In this document: positions 9,015 through 17,020 of the stretch, one piece after another
How positions within the stretch are numbered: position 1 is the stretch's first letter
Layout of the letters: each line of letters opens with the position of its first letter
Origin: a candidate division TA06 bacterium SM23_40
GTDB taxonomy: Bacteria > LJUI01 > SM1-40
DNA length: 38,122 bases
Assembly: GCA_001303705.1 (NCBI GenBank)
Contig: LJUI01000022.1
Span: 1 to 38,122 of the forward strand
Direction: 5' to 3'
The notes under the pieces: generated by a model
Databases searched by the model: none
Told to the model about the DNA's origin: nothing
What the model saw: the letters and a program-made list of their open reading frames with translations, nothing else
Translations under genes and position numbers: made by a program

Positions 9015-10325
9015 CTAGCCCCGTTCCGCTTCAGGCCGTAGATCTATGAGATGTACAGAACAGGAGATGCACGGGTCGTAGGCGCGTACGACCATCTGGA
9101 GTTTTTCCCTCAGAGCATCCACCGGATCCTTTCCCGCTCTTTCCACCGATGCCCGGAGGTCTTTTTCTATATTTGCGCAGTTCTGAGCTGTCGGCGTAAT
9201 CACGTCGGCCTTTGTGAGACGGCCCTTCTTGTTGAAGGTATAACTGTGATAGAGTGTACCTCGTGGGGCCTCAGATGCCGCGGTCCCTGATCCCTCGCGG
9301 ATCTCCGCATGTCGCGGTCTCTCTTTCTTGACTCCCCTGTGAAGGAGCTCGTCGACTACCTCAATCGCCCGCTCTATCGAATAGACGAGTTCGACTGCCT
9401 GAGCTGCGTTGTTGTAGAGGATGTTGTCGGTCTGCTTATGCAAACCGAGTCTCCTGCACGCCGTCTTGGCCTGTCCGGAAAGGAACTTCCCGAACAGCAT
9501 GACCCTGGCAAGCGCGCCGACCATGAACGGCCTCTCCCTGAATCTGCTCTGTTTGGCGTGGGAATAGGCGACAGTCACTTCATTACACAGGTCCTTGTAG
9601 GCATGGACGTCCATCGTCTCTCCTGTCGACAGCACGATCTTGTTGCCGAAGAGGCCGAACTTGTTGGAAGGCGGCTTGAGTGCCGCATAGAGTGTGGGGG
9701 ATTCGGGGAAGGTCGGGACCTCGAGAGCAGCCATGAGGTCGATGGTCGCGAGCGCCTTTCTGATGCCTTTCTCTAGCTCTTCTCTGAGGATGACGAGATC
9801 TCCTTCGGAAGGGACGAGTCCGAACCCGCCAACCACCGCATTCACCGGGTGTATGGCTCTGCCGCCCACCATCTCCTGTATCTTGTTGCCCAGATTTTTC
9901 AGCTCCAGGCCTATCTTCGCCTCGCCGGGACGGTCTGATGCGAGCTCGATGACGCTGCTGTACCCGAGGAAATCGGGGACGGCGAGGCAGAAGAGGTGCA
10001 GAGCATGGCTCTCGATGTTACCTCCCTGGACGAGAAGATCGCGCAGAAGCTTCGTCTGTGGGCTTACCTTGATCCCGAACGCATCCTCGATCGCCATGAG
10101 AGAAGTGACGGCATGCACGGCGGAGCATATGGCGCAGATACGCATGACAATGGGTGTCACTTCATGGTAATGCCTGCCGACGAGCAGTGGTTCGAAGAAG
10201 CGGGTACCTTCTATGATATCCATCTGCACGTTGGCAGGTCTACCGTCTTTCATCTCCACCGTGATCCCGCCATGTCCTTCGATACGACATACGCGACCGA
10301 CAGTAATGGTCTTTGTGCTCATCAT
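9015..10325 (-). CDS. hydA: Group 3b [NiFe] hydrogenase (sulfhydrogenase) large subunit, alpha
   Basis: A 436-residue catalytic subunit that binds the Ni-Fe centre. The N-terminal metal motif is RICAICSAVH (C64, C67, H71) and the C-terminal one is DPCISCSVH (C419, C422, H425). All four metal-binding cysteines are present. Eleven residues follow His425, which may be the tail removed by a maturation endopeptidase. With the other three subunits in the order B-G-D-A it matches the cytoplasmic NAD(P)-linked hydrogenases of Pyrococcus type, which interconvert H2 and NADPH and can reduce sulfur. The start codon overlaps the stop of the delta gene (ATGA). No hyp maturation or protease gene is in the window. 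A short hairpin at 9000-9016 covers the stop codon but lacks a T run. Confidence 0.93.
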   Translation of the reverse strand: MMSTKTITVGRVCRIEGHGGITVEMKDGRPANVQMDIIEGTRFFEPLLVGRHYHEVTPIVMRICAICSAVHAVTSLMAIEDAFGIKVSPQTKLLRDLLVQGGNIESHALHLFCLAVPDFLGYSSVIELASDRPGEAKIGLELKNLGNKIQEMVGGRAIHPVNAVVGGFGLVPSEGDLVILREELEKGIRKALATIDLMAALEVPTFPESPTLYAALKPPSNKFGLFGNKIVLSTGETMDVHAYKDLCNEVTVAYSHAKQSRFRERPFMVGALARVMLFGKFLSGQAKTACRRLGLHKQTDNILYNNAAQAVELVYSIERAIEVVDELLHRGVKKERPRHAEIREGSGTAASEAPRGTLYHSYTFNKKGRLTKADVITPTAQNCANIEKDLRASVERAGKDPVDALREKLQMVVRAYDPCISCSVHLIDLRPEAERG

Positions 10326-11095
10326 CTGCCCCGTTCTGTAGGTGCCACCTGCATGACCTCTGATTGGCCTCCAAATGTCCGCAGTCTGTTCTGGATGTCG
10401 ACGAGGGTGAAACCCTTTTCTCTCAGGAGGTTCACCTCGGAAGCGACGTTAGCCTCCTCGACCGGCCCTCTGCAGCCGATGCACGGCTGGCCATATGCAG
10501 GACACCGGGCATTGCAGCCCGCGACCGTGATCGGCCCGAGGCACAATTCGCCTCGTTCCAGCAGAAGGCAACTGTTCTCTCGCATCTTGCATTCTGTGCA
10601 GACTGCATAGTCGGGGAGCACCGGGAGGTCTCCATGTATGAGAGAGAGCGCCGCCTGCAGAAACTGATCCTTCTCAATCGGACAGCCCGATATTGCATAG
10701 TCGACCCTGACAAAGCTGCTGAGAGGTTGGGATGGGATGATGCCGAAGTCTTTTCCCTTCGGGCCATAGACTTGTCTCTTCAGTTTCTCTCGTTGCTCCT
10801 CGTTCTTCATTGCCTGGACTCCGCCCCACACAGCACAGGTGCCGATCGCGATGAGGAGTCTCGCCCTGCTCCTGATGCGCTCGAGCATCTCCACTTCTTC
10901 CGGCTGTACGACAGAACCTTCGACGAGCGCGATGTCCAGATCGCAGTCTTCGTCATTGTCGGACATCGCCATATGGAAGGACCGGATGTCGAGGGCTCCA
11001 GCCAGGTCGAGCAGTTCGTCTTCACAGTTGAGTATGACCAATTGGTCGCCCGCGCAGCCCGTTAACCCGAAGATACCGACAATTGGCTTGGCCAT
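10322..11095 (-). CDS. hydD: Group 3b [NiFe] hydrogenase small subunit, delta
   Basis: A 257-residue electron-transfer subunit. The proximal [4Fe-4S] cluster cysteines are visible in GLTGCAGDQ (C14), IGTCAVWGG and ISGCPIEKD. A second cysteine-rich part (CTECKMRENSC, then CNARCPAYGQPCIGC) should hold the medial and distal clusters. There is no twin-arginine signal peptide, so the enzyme is cytoplasmic, as expected for group 3. It overlaps hydA by four bases and lies 13 bases after hydG. Confidence 0.92.
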   Translation of the reverse strand: MAKPIVGIFGLTGCAGDQLVILNCEDELLDLAGALDIRSFHMAMSDNDEDCDLDIALVEGSVVQPEEVEMLERIRSRARLLIAIGTCAVWGGVQAMKNEEQREKLKRQVYGPKGKDFGIIPSQPLSSFVRVDYAISGCPIEKDQFLQAALSLIHGDLPVLPDYAVCTECKMRENSCLLLERGELCLGPITVAGCNARCPAYGQPCIGCRGPVEEANVASEVNLLREKGFTLVDIQNRLRTFGGQSEVMQVAPTERGR

Positions 11096-11108
11096 CTTTC
11101 ACTCCTTA

Positions 11109-11945
11109 TCAGATCAGTTCGGGAAGGTTTATCGCGTCCCAGTAAGTGAATATGGGTCCATCCAGACACGTGTACTTGTACCCGATGGCACAGTGACCGC
11201 ATTTGCCGACACCGCATTTCATTTTCCGTTCTAGTGACATCAGAATCCTGTCCTTGGAGAGGTTTCTCTTCAGCAACTCCTCCAGGACAAACCGATACAT
11301 GACCGGCGGGCCACAGACGGCGGCGTAGGTTGTACTCGGATCTATTTCGATCTGATCGAAGAGCGTCGTCACAACTCCTATGTGGGCAGGCCAGATGCCT
11401 TCTTCATCCTTGTCGACGGTGAGCATGCATCTGAGGTCAGGCCTGTCCAAGAGGCTGAGGAGTTCGTACTTGAAAAGCATTTCGTCCGGGATCTTTGCAC
11501 CGTACATAAGGGTCACGTCCTCGAATCTCTCTCGGTTGTCCAGGGTGTACCAGAGCAAGGACCTGAGAGGAGCCATCCCCAGTCCGCCTGCGACGAGGAG
11601 CAGATTATTCCCCTCGAGCTCCTCAACCGGGAATCCATTCCCATATGGACCCCTGATACCCACGAGATCGTCCCGTTCGAGGTTGTACAGGGCATTCGTC
11701 ACCCGGCCCACCCGCCTGACGCAGAGTTCTACGGTCCCCGGGCGGGTGGGGGAGGAGGAGATAGATATCGGCGCCTCACCCGTACCTATGATGCTCAGTT
11801 CTACGAACTGGCCCGGCCGATATGAGAAATTATCCTTCATCGACTTGTCTACGAAAGTCAGCCCGAACAGCTTATGGTCTTCGATTTGGGGTAGAATGCG
11901 GGTAATCTGGGCGAGATGGGGAAAATAGATGTTTTCTCTATTCAT
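11109..11945 (-). CDS. hydG: Hydrogenase gamma subunit, FAD/NAD(P)-binding
   Basis: A 278-residue flavoprotein of the ferredoxin-NADP reductase type. FAD site: RPGQFVELSI and ISISSSPTRPG. Nucleotide-binding part: LLLVAGGLGMAPLRSLLW, then VCGPPVMYRFVLEELL. A [2Fe-2S] site lies at the end (MKCGVGKCGHCAIGYKYTC). It moves electrons between the Fe-S chain and NAD(P)H. A longer in-frame start at 12056 would overlap hydB heavily; the ATG at 11945, with GGAG eight bases upstream, gives the family N-terminus and an 8-base overlap with hydB. Confidence 0.92.
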   Translation of the reverse strand: MNRENIYFPHLAQITRILPQIEDHKLFGLTFVDKSMKDNFSYRPGQFVELSIIGTGEAPISISSSPTRPGTVELCVRRVGRVTNALYNLERDDLVGIRGPYGNGFPVEELEGNNLLLVAGGLGMAPLRSLLWYTLDNRERFEDVTLMYGAKIPDEMLFKYELLSLLDRPDLRCMLTVDKDEEGIWPAHIGVVTTLFDQIEIDPSTTYAAVCGPPVMYRFVLEELLKRNLSKDRILMSLERKMKCGVGKCGHCAIGYKYTCLDGPIFTYWDAINLPELI

Positions 11946-12972
11946 TGCCTCTGCTCCGTAGTTTGGTGAGGACATCGACCAGGCTGATCGCGGCCGGACA
12001 CGACACAATGCAGCGGCCACAGCCGACACAGCTCGGCCGACCGAACTGGGCCACAAACCCTCGTTGTTTGTGGAAGTATCTGTTCTTGATCCTTGAGCCC
12101 CTGTCGGCGCGGAAGTTGTGACCGCCTGCTACGAGTGCATAGTCTTTGAACAGGCAGGAATCCCATCTTCTCAGTCGGCTCCCGCTCTTGGCGTCCAGAT
12201 TCAGCTGATCGACGACGTCGTAGCAGTAGCACGTAGGGCAGACCATCGAGCATGTGCCGCAACTGAGGCACTTGTCACCCAATTCCTGCCAGATCCTGCT
12301 CTCGTATTCGAGGTCCATGATTTCGGGCAGATCCTCGAGGTGGATTTCAACTTCGAACGAGTTAATCCGCTGAGCCGACCTCCTCTTGTAGGCCCTTCTA
12401 TCGGTGTCGCCGATTTCCTGAAACAGGGTCGATGTTTCGAGAACGATATCATCTCCCAGGCTTGTGCCGACTCGCACAAGATAGGAGCTGCCAATATCGG
12501 ACAGGAACAGGTCAAAGCCGTCTTCAGTGAAGTCAGTTCCGGTTGATCGACAGAAGCAGTATTCGTCTGGCATGCAATCCAGACCGACCACGATCGCATT
12601 GCGTCTTCTCGCGAAGTAGTACTCATCGCGATATTGGCCGCCGAATACCAGATCGAGTATCTTGATCCCATGAATATCGCAGGGGTGAACGCCGAAGAGA
12701 ATGATCTTAGTATGGAGATCTTTGTCGGGTGCGCGATATCCTTCCGCCTCTGAGAACGTGAACATCGTATCCACGGGTTTCGTGAAGTACTTCTTTGGAG
12801 GCAGAATGGTCCTCAGGCAATCGTGCGCAATCTGCTCGGGTGCGTCGACCTTCTGGAATGCGAAGTCGTTGGTATCCCTCCTCACCGGGCCATGCAAGTC
12901 GCCGAACTTCTCGAGACCTGCAAGGAAAGCATTCAGATTCTTCTTCTGCAACTTGACCATCTTCATTGGCAT
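11938..12972 (-). CDS. hydB: Hydrogenase beta subunit, double [4Fe-4S]
   Basis: A 344-residue iron-sulfur subunit related to anaerobic sulfite reductase subunit A. Two cluster-binding motifs lie in the C-terminal third: CLSCGTCSMVCP near residue 235 and CVGCGRCIVSCP near 318. Further cysteines occur in the middle (for example GVHPCDIHG and CMPDEYCFCRS). It links the small subunit to the flavin subunit. ATGs at 12972 and 12966 are both possible; GAGGG spacing favours the second. It starts six bases after the stop of the receiver-kinase gene, so hydrogenase and signalling genes share a transcript. Confidence 0.9.
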   Translation of the reverse strand: MPMKMVKLQKKNLNAFLAGLEKFGDLHGPVRRDTNDFAFQKVDAPEQIAHDCLRTILPPKKYFTKPVDTMFTFSEAEGYRAPDKDLHTKIILFGVHPCDIHGIKILDLVFGGQYRDEYYFARRRNAIVVGLDCMPDEYCFCRSTGTDFTEDGFDLFLSDIGSSYLVRVGTSLGDDIVLETSTLFQEIGDTDRRAYKRRSAQRINSFEVEIHLEDLPEIMDLEYESRIWQELGDKCLSCGTCSMVCPTCYCYDVVDQLNLDAKSGSRLRRWDSCLFKDYALVAGGHNFRADRGSRIKNRYFHKQRGFVAQFGRPSCVGCGRCIVSCPAAISLVDVLTKLRSRGNE

Positions 12973-12978
12973 CTCCCT

Positions 12979-14073
12979 CTATTCTCGCGCCTTTGGCAGG
13001 GAGACTACGAAGGTGCTCCCCTTGTTCAATTCGCTGGATGCTGAAATCGACCCTGAATGAGCCTCGACTATTTTCCTGGCGATCGACAGCCCGAGTCCCG
13101 TTCCTTCTCTCCCATTCGTTCTGACGCGATAGAACTCGTCAAAGATGAACGGGAGGTCTTTTTCTGAGATGCCGATGCCCGTATCGGAGACGTCTATCAG
13201 CACGTTGGAATCGTCCTCTCGTCCAGTTATGGTGATTTTCCCGCCCTCCACGTTGTACTTTATCGCATTGGCGATCAGGTTGATGAAGACCTGGTTCAGG
13301 GTCCTCATGTCACCGCGGATGGTTGTCAGTGGGTCGGGCAAGTTGATGTCAAACGTAACCTTCTTGGCCTCGGCCTCCTCACGCATAAGGTCAACAGTCT
13401 CGGAGATGATGGGGGCCAGGTCGAGATCCTGAAACTTCTCGACGAGCTTACCCTTCTCGATCTGGGCCAGGTTGAGCCAATCACGAGTCAGTGTGAGCAG
13501 GCCCTGAATCCTGATTTTCATGCGCTCCAGTATTTGTCTCTGCTCGGGGGGCACCTCACCTGCTGCGCCTCCCAGAATGACCTCAAAGTATTGGAGGATC
13601 GCGGCGAATGGCGTCCTGAGCTCATGTGAGACCATTGTGATGAAATTCCGCTTCATCAGATCCCTCTCCTCCTGAAGGGCCTGGGTCTCGAGGACGAGCC
13701 TTCTCTTCTCTACTCCCCTCTTGACGATGATTCTGAGCTCGTCGGGCGTGAAGGGTTTGGGGAGGAAATCGTACGCACCTCGCTTCATAGCCTCTACAGC
13801 CGAGGAGACGGTGGCATAGCCTGTTATGACGACTGTCACGATGTTCGGATCGATTTCCGATATCTTCGTGAGCACATCCATCCCACTCATGCCGGGCATC
13901 TTGAGGTCGAGCAGGACGAGATCGGGCTTCAGATGTTCGACTTTCTCGAGTCCGACCGTGCCGTCTTCGGCGACGTCGACCGCATATCCAACCTTAGCCA
14001 GGGCATGGCTGCATGAATCTCTGACGACTTCTTCGTCATCGACAATGAGAACGGAAGGTAGACCTTGCGTCAT
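12979..14073 (-). CDS. Cytosolic receiver-histidine kinase hybrid (REC-HisKA-HATPase)
   Basis: 364 residues without any membrane segment. Residues 1-125 are a receiver with phospho-acceptor D56 in LVLLDLKMPG and Lys in FLPKPF. Residues about 138-205 hold the dimerisation/phosphoacceptor part, H150 in MVSHELRTP. The C-terminal ATPase has the N box in NLIANAIKYN, DTGIGISEKDL and GTGLGLSIARKIV. A receiver before the kinase suggests it is itself controlled by phosphorylation, so it could act as a relay step between an upstream kinase and the stand-alone receivers encoded just before it. Its stop is six bases from hydB. Confidence 0.92.
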   Translation of the reverse strand: MTQGLPSVLIVDDEEVVRDSCSHALAKVGYAVDVAEDGTVGLEKVEHLKPDLVLLDLKMPGMSGMDVLTKISEIDPNIVTVVITGYATVSSAVEAMKRGAYDFLPKPFTPDELRIIVKRGVEKRRLVLETQALQEERDLMKRNFITMVSHELRTPFAAILQYFEVILGGAAGEVPPEQRQILERMKIRIQGLLTLTRDWLNLAQIEKGKLVEKFQDLDLAPIISETVDLMREEAEAKKVTFDINLPDPLTTIRGDMRTLNQVFINLIANAIKYNVEGGKITITGREDDSNVLIDVSDTGIGISEKDLPFIFDEFYRVRTNGREGTGLGLSIARKIVEAHSGSISASSELNKGSTFVVSLPKARE

Positions 14074-14104
14074 CTCAAGCCCCCATATGCTCGAGGCTGG
14101 ATCA

Positions 14105-14494
14105 TTAGCTCGACAGCTCCCGGATTCTCCTCAGAAGCTCTGCGGGCTCGACAGGCTTGTCCAGAAGAGCCTCTGCTTCGAGGTACTCGCCGTCCTTTTC
14201 GGGAGAAAACTTGAGTCCGGTCTTTTCTGTCACCGAGGTGAGCACAATGACCGGAATGTCCTTATACCGATCGTCATTCTTGAGCTCAGTGCAGAGGACG
14301 AATCCGTCGTTCATTCTCTCCATCATCACATCCATGAGAATCAGGTCCGGTCGATGTGCCCGAATCTTCTTCTTCGCCTCATGTGTGGTGTAGCTGGAGT
14401 CCACCTCGTACCCATTGGCTTCTAAGATCTTCCTGGTGGCGGCCACAAAATCTGCGTCATCGTCTACGATGAGTATCCTGGCCTGGTTTTCCAT
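14105..14494 (-). CDS. Single-domain response regulator
   Basis: 129 residues, one receiver domain and no output domain. Acidic pocket ILIVDDDADF, phospho-acceptor D55 in LILMDVMMER, Thr/Ser position in VIVLTSVTE, Lys in LLDKPVEP. An unusually long loop between strands 4 and 5 (after TSVTEKTG) is shared with the second receiver of the neighbouring double-receiver protein, so the two are paralogues. Such proteins act as phosphate shuttles or bind a target protein directly. It sits between the double-receiver and the receiver-kinase genes, with gaps of 28 and 31 bases. Confidence 0.9.
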   Translation of the reverse strand: MENQARILIVDDDADFVAATRKILEANGYEVDSSYTTHEAKKKIRAHRPDLILMDVMMERMNDGFVLCTELKNDDRYKDIPVIVLTSVTEKTGLKFSPEKDGEYLEAEALLDKPVEPAELLRRIRELSS

Positions 14495-14522
14495 GATCCA
14501 CTCCTTCTATCTTCCGAATCTC

Positions 14523-15425
14523 CTATGCCCGGGGCTTGGAGAGCATCTCGTCGATCTTTGCCAGGAGTTCCTGGGCAGGCACCGGCTTCTCCATGAACTC
14601 TTCGACGGGGAAGAAGCGGGGATGCCTCGGTTCCCCGATGAAGCTGAAGCCGGTCTGTTCGGTAATCGACGTGAGCACGAGGATCGGAACCTTGTTCAGT
14701 CGTTCGTCCTTCTTGAACCTCCTCGACAGGATGATGCCGTCCGCGCCCTTCTGCATCATTATGTCGAGGATTATGAGGTCAGGGACACTCGCGTCTAAGG
14801 CCTCCAGGGCCTCGTCTCCGCTCAGTGCCGTCTGTACACGGTACGACGCGTCCTCCAGGATTCTTCGCGTGGCATCCACGAAGTCCGGGTCGTCGTCGAC
14901 GATCAGAATGTTCTTTTCTTTGTTCTTTTCTTTTTGCATTTCGACTGCCTCCTCACGGGATGCGTCCCGTGATGCCGGTGACGGGGTCACCTGAGGACGC
15001 GGTTGAGCTTGTGCATCAGTCCGCGTCTTTCCTTTCTCCGTGTTTGGATCTCGTTGCGGTCTTCTGAACGCGTTCTGCACGGCGGCTCTCAGCTCCTTTC
15101 TGTCAAAGGATTTGATGTAGTAGTAGAAAACGTCCTGTTGCCTGATCTTACTCTCTAACTGCTTTGTATTGACTAAAGCAGTCATGATTATGTGCACGTT
15201 CGGGTCGAGGGTTCTTATGATCGGAATGGCTTCACAGCCTTCCATATCCGGCAGGTCCTGGTCGATGATGATGCAGTCGAACCGTACCTTCCGAATTCGC
15301 TTGATCGCGTCTGAGATGCGGCTGGCCCTCTCTACGTCACAGCCGTCTTGGGACAGGAGCCGAGAGAACTCGTCCTGGGTCCGGAGATCGGGATCTATGA
15401 GGAGGATCGTCTTTGGTTTGAACAT
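14523..15425 (-). CDS. Double-receiver protein (REC-linker-REC)
   Basis: 300 residues. The first receiver spans about 1-120 (D55 in CIIIDQDLPD, T82, Lys in YYYIKSF). A charged, proline/glutamine-rich linker covers about 122-170. The second receiver spans about 171-298 (VDDDPDF, D221 in LIILDIMMQK, FMEKPVP). No output domain is present. It is the first gene after the sigma-54 promoter element at 15485-15500; the ATG at 15425 has AGGGAG ten bases upstream. Probably a phosphorelay or adaptor component acting with the kinase encoded two genes on. Confidence 0.9.
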   Translation of the reverse strand: MFKPKTILLIDPDLRTQDEFSRLLSQDGCDVERASRISDAIKRIRKVRFDCIIIDQDLPDMEGCEAIPIIRTLDPNVHIIMTALVNTKQLESKIRQQDVFYYYIKSFDRKELRAAVQNAFRRPQRDPNTEKGKTRTDAQAQPRPQVTPSPASRDASREEAVEMQKEKNKEKNILIVDDDPDFVDATRRILEDASYRVQTALSGDEALEALDASVPDLIILDIMMQKGADGIILSRRFKKDERLNKVPILVLTSITEQTGFSFIGEPRHPRFFPVEEFMEKPVPAQELLAKIDEMLSKPRA

Positions 15426-15484
15426 TGCGCCAGTCTCCCTGCAGATAGCTGCGAGGCACTCTGCTGCCTCCCGCCGCAGGGTAT

Positions 15485-15500
15485 AGCAAATTCCGCGCCA
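15485..15500 (-). promoter_or_regulatory. Sigma-54 (-24/-12) promoter for the receiver/hydrogenase unit
   Basis: On the minus strand this reads TGGCGCGGAATTTGCT, matching TGGCACG-N4-TTGCW at all but one position and keeping the essential GG-N10-GC. Transcription would start near 15474, about 50 bases before the ATG at 15425. It lies just downstream of the terminator of the sigma-54 activator gene. No matching -35 hexamer is present for the TATACC that overlaps it. The sequence match is direct; activity is inference. Confidence 0.75.
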
Positions 15501-15516
15501 GACTTCCCGTAGAGAC

Positions 15517-15550
15517 GAAAAAAGCCACTCAGGAGAATACCTAAGTGGCT
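15517..15550 (-). terminator. Rho-independent terminator of the kinase/activator unit
   Basis: Read on the minus strand, an 11-bp stem (15550-15540 with 15533-15523, AGCCACTTAGG/CCTGAGTGGCT, one U-G pair) closes a 6-nt loop and is followed directly by TTTTTT. It ends the transcript of the activator gene, so the hydrogenase unit needs its own promoter. Confidence 0.88.
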
Positions 15551-15667
15551 GCTGTATCGAGTGTTATAACCTTGCCGGCAGATGCCCTGCTTTGAACGCG
15601 GGTACCCGACCCAGAAGCAGAGTGGGGCGTTTCTCCCCATCCGGTTGGGAGTTCCGCACCAAACGGA

Positions 15668-17020
15668 TTATGCGGTGATCCCGTACTTCTTCATCTTCTG
15701 CCGCAGGGTCTTCCTGTCTATGTTGAGTGCCTCGGCGGTGCGGCCTTTGTGGCCTTCGAACGCTGTGAGCGTCCTCTCTATGTGTTCTCGTTCCACATCC
15801 GCAAGTGTCTTCTGCTCCGGTGCGCCGTCATCCTCCTGATCTACTCTGAGACCATAGTACAAGAGATCCTTCGGCTCGATCACGTCGCCTTCCGCGAGAA
15901 CGACTGCCCTCTCGATTGCATTTTCGAGTTCTCGTACATTTCCCGGCCATTCGTATCTGGCCAGCCGTTCCATCGCCTCATCAGTGATCCCGAGTATGTT
16001 CTTCTTCCTCTCCCGATTGTACATCTTGAGGAAATAGTCCGCCAAGAGCGGTATATCCTCTTTCCTCTCGCGCAGCGGAGGGAGCTCAATCGGAACTACG
16101 CTCAATCTGTAGAAGAGATCCTCGCGGAAGGATCCCGTTCTAACCGTGCTTGCCAGGTCTCGGTTCGTCGCAGCGATGATTCGAACGTCGACTCTCAGGA
16201 CCTGAGTGCTTCCGACTCTGACGATCTCTCTCTCCTGTATCGCTCTGAGCAACTTCGCCTGGACGCTCAGACTGATGTTCCCTATCTCATCGAAGAATAT
16301 GGTCCCGCCATTCGCCACTTCGAATCTGCCGTATTTCGTCGTCGTGGCGCCGGTAAAGGATCCCTTTGTGTGCCCGAAGAGTTCGCTCTCGAAGAGGCTT
16401 TCGACCAGGGAGCCGCAATCGACGACGACGAACGGCCTGGGGCTTCGGGGGCTATTCCGGTGGAGGGCTCTCGCCACGAGTTCTTTCCCGGTTCCGCTCT
16501 CGCCGTATATCAGTACAGTGCTGTCCGTCGGTCCCACCTTCTTCACTAGCGCATCGATCTCCTCCATCGCCTTGCCCTTCCCGATGAGGACGGCCTCTCC
16601 GATTGTCGACTTCAACTCCTCCGCAAGGTATATGTTGTTGAGTATCAGTCTTCTTCTCTCTAATGCACGTTTCACAATCGCACGGAGGTTGTCCGGTGTG
16701 AATGGCTTGGGTATGAAGTCATAGGCGCCCGATTTCATAGCCTCGACGGCCGACTCTACGGTGGCATAGCCTGTGATGACGAGCACAATCGCACTGGGGT
16801 CGTCGGCCCGTATCGTCTTCAGCACCTCCATTCCATCCAGGCCCGGCATCTTGAGATCGAGGACGACGAGGTCGAACGCCTGCTTCTCCATCATGGCAAG
16901 ACCCACATTTCCGTCTTCTGCGACCTTCACGGCGTAGCCGTCACGGGAGAGAATCTGTTGACAGGAGTCGCGAATGACCTGCTCGTCATCGATAACGAGT
17001 ACATTGGGCGCAATAACCAT
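15668..17020 (-). CDS. NtrC-family sigma-54-dependent response regulator
   Basis: 450 residues in three parts. Receiver 1-120 with D55 in LVVLDLKMPG and Lys in FIPKPF. AAA+ domain about 142-380 with Walker A GESGTGKE (173-180), the sigma-54 contact loop as GSFTGA (220-225, the common GAFTGA with Ala to Ser), and Walker B GGTIFFDEIGN. A Fis-type helix-turn-helix at the end (GRTAEALNIDRKTLRQKMKK). It activates RNA polymerase carrying sigma-54 when phosphorylated. The gene starts directly after the stop codon of the membrane kinase gene, with its ribosome site inside that gene. The likely targets are the element at 15485-15500 and perhaps the one at 25424-25439. Confidence 0.95.
   Translation of the reverse strand: MVIAPNVLVIDDEQVIRDSCQQILSRDGYAVKVAEDGNVGLAMMEKQAFDLVVLDLKMPGLDGMEVLKTIRADDPSAIVLVITGYATVESAVEAMKSGAYDFIPKPFTPDNLRAIVKRALERRRLILNNIYLAEELKSTIGEAVLIGKGKAMEEIDALVKKVGPTDSTVLIYGESGTGKELVARALHRNSPRSPRPFVVVDCGSLVESLFESELFGHTKGSFTGATTTKYGRFEVANGGTIFFDEIGNISLSVQAKLLRAIQEREIVRVGSTQVLRVDVRIIAATNRDLASTVRTGSFREDLFYRLSVVPIELPPLRERKEDIPLLADYFLKMYNRERKKNILGITDEAMERLARYEWPGNVRELENAIERAVVLAEGDVIEPKDLLYYGLRVDQEDDGAPEQKTLADVEREHIERTLTAFEGHKGRTAEALNIDRKTLRQKMKKYGITA

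Noticed and set aside
9000-9016. Hairpin AGCCGG/CCGGCT at the hydA stop as a terminator
   Set aside because: Only 6 bp and no T tract on the minus strand, so termination is not supported.
11946-12056. In-frame N-terminal extension of hydG
   Set aside because: Would overlap hydB by more than 100 bases; ATG 11945 has a ribosome site and gives the family N-terminus.
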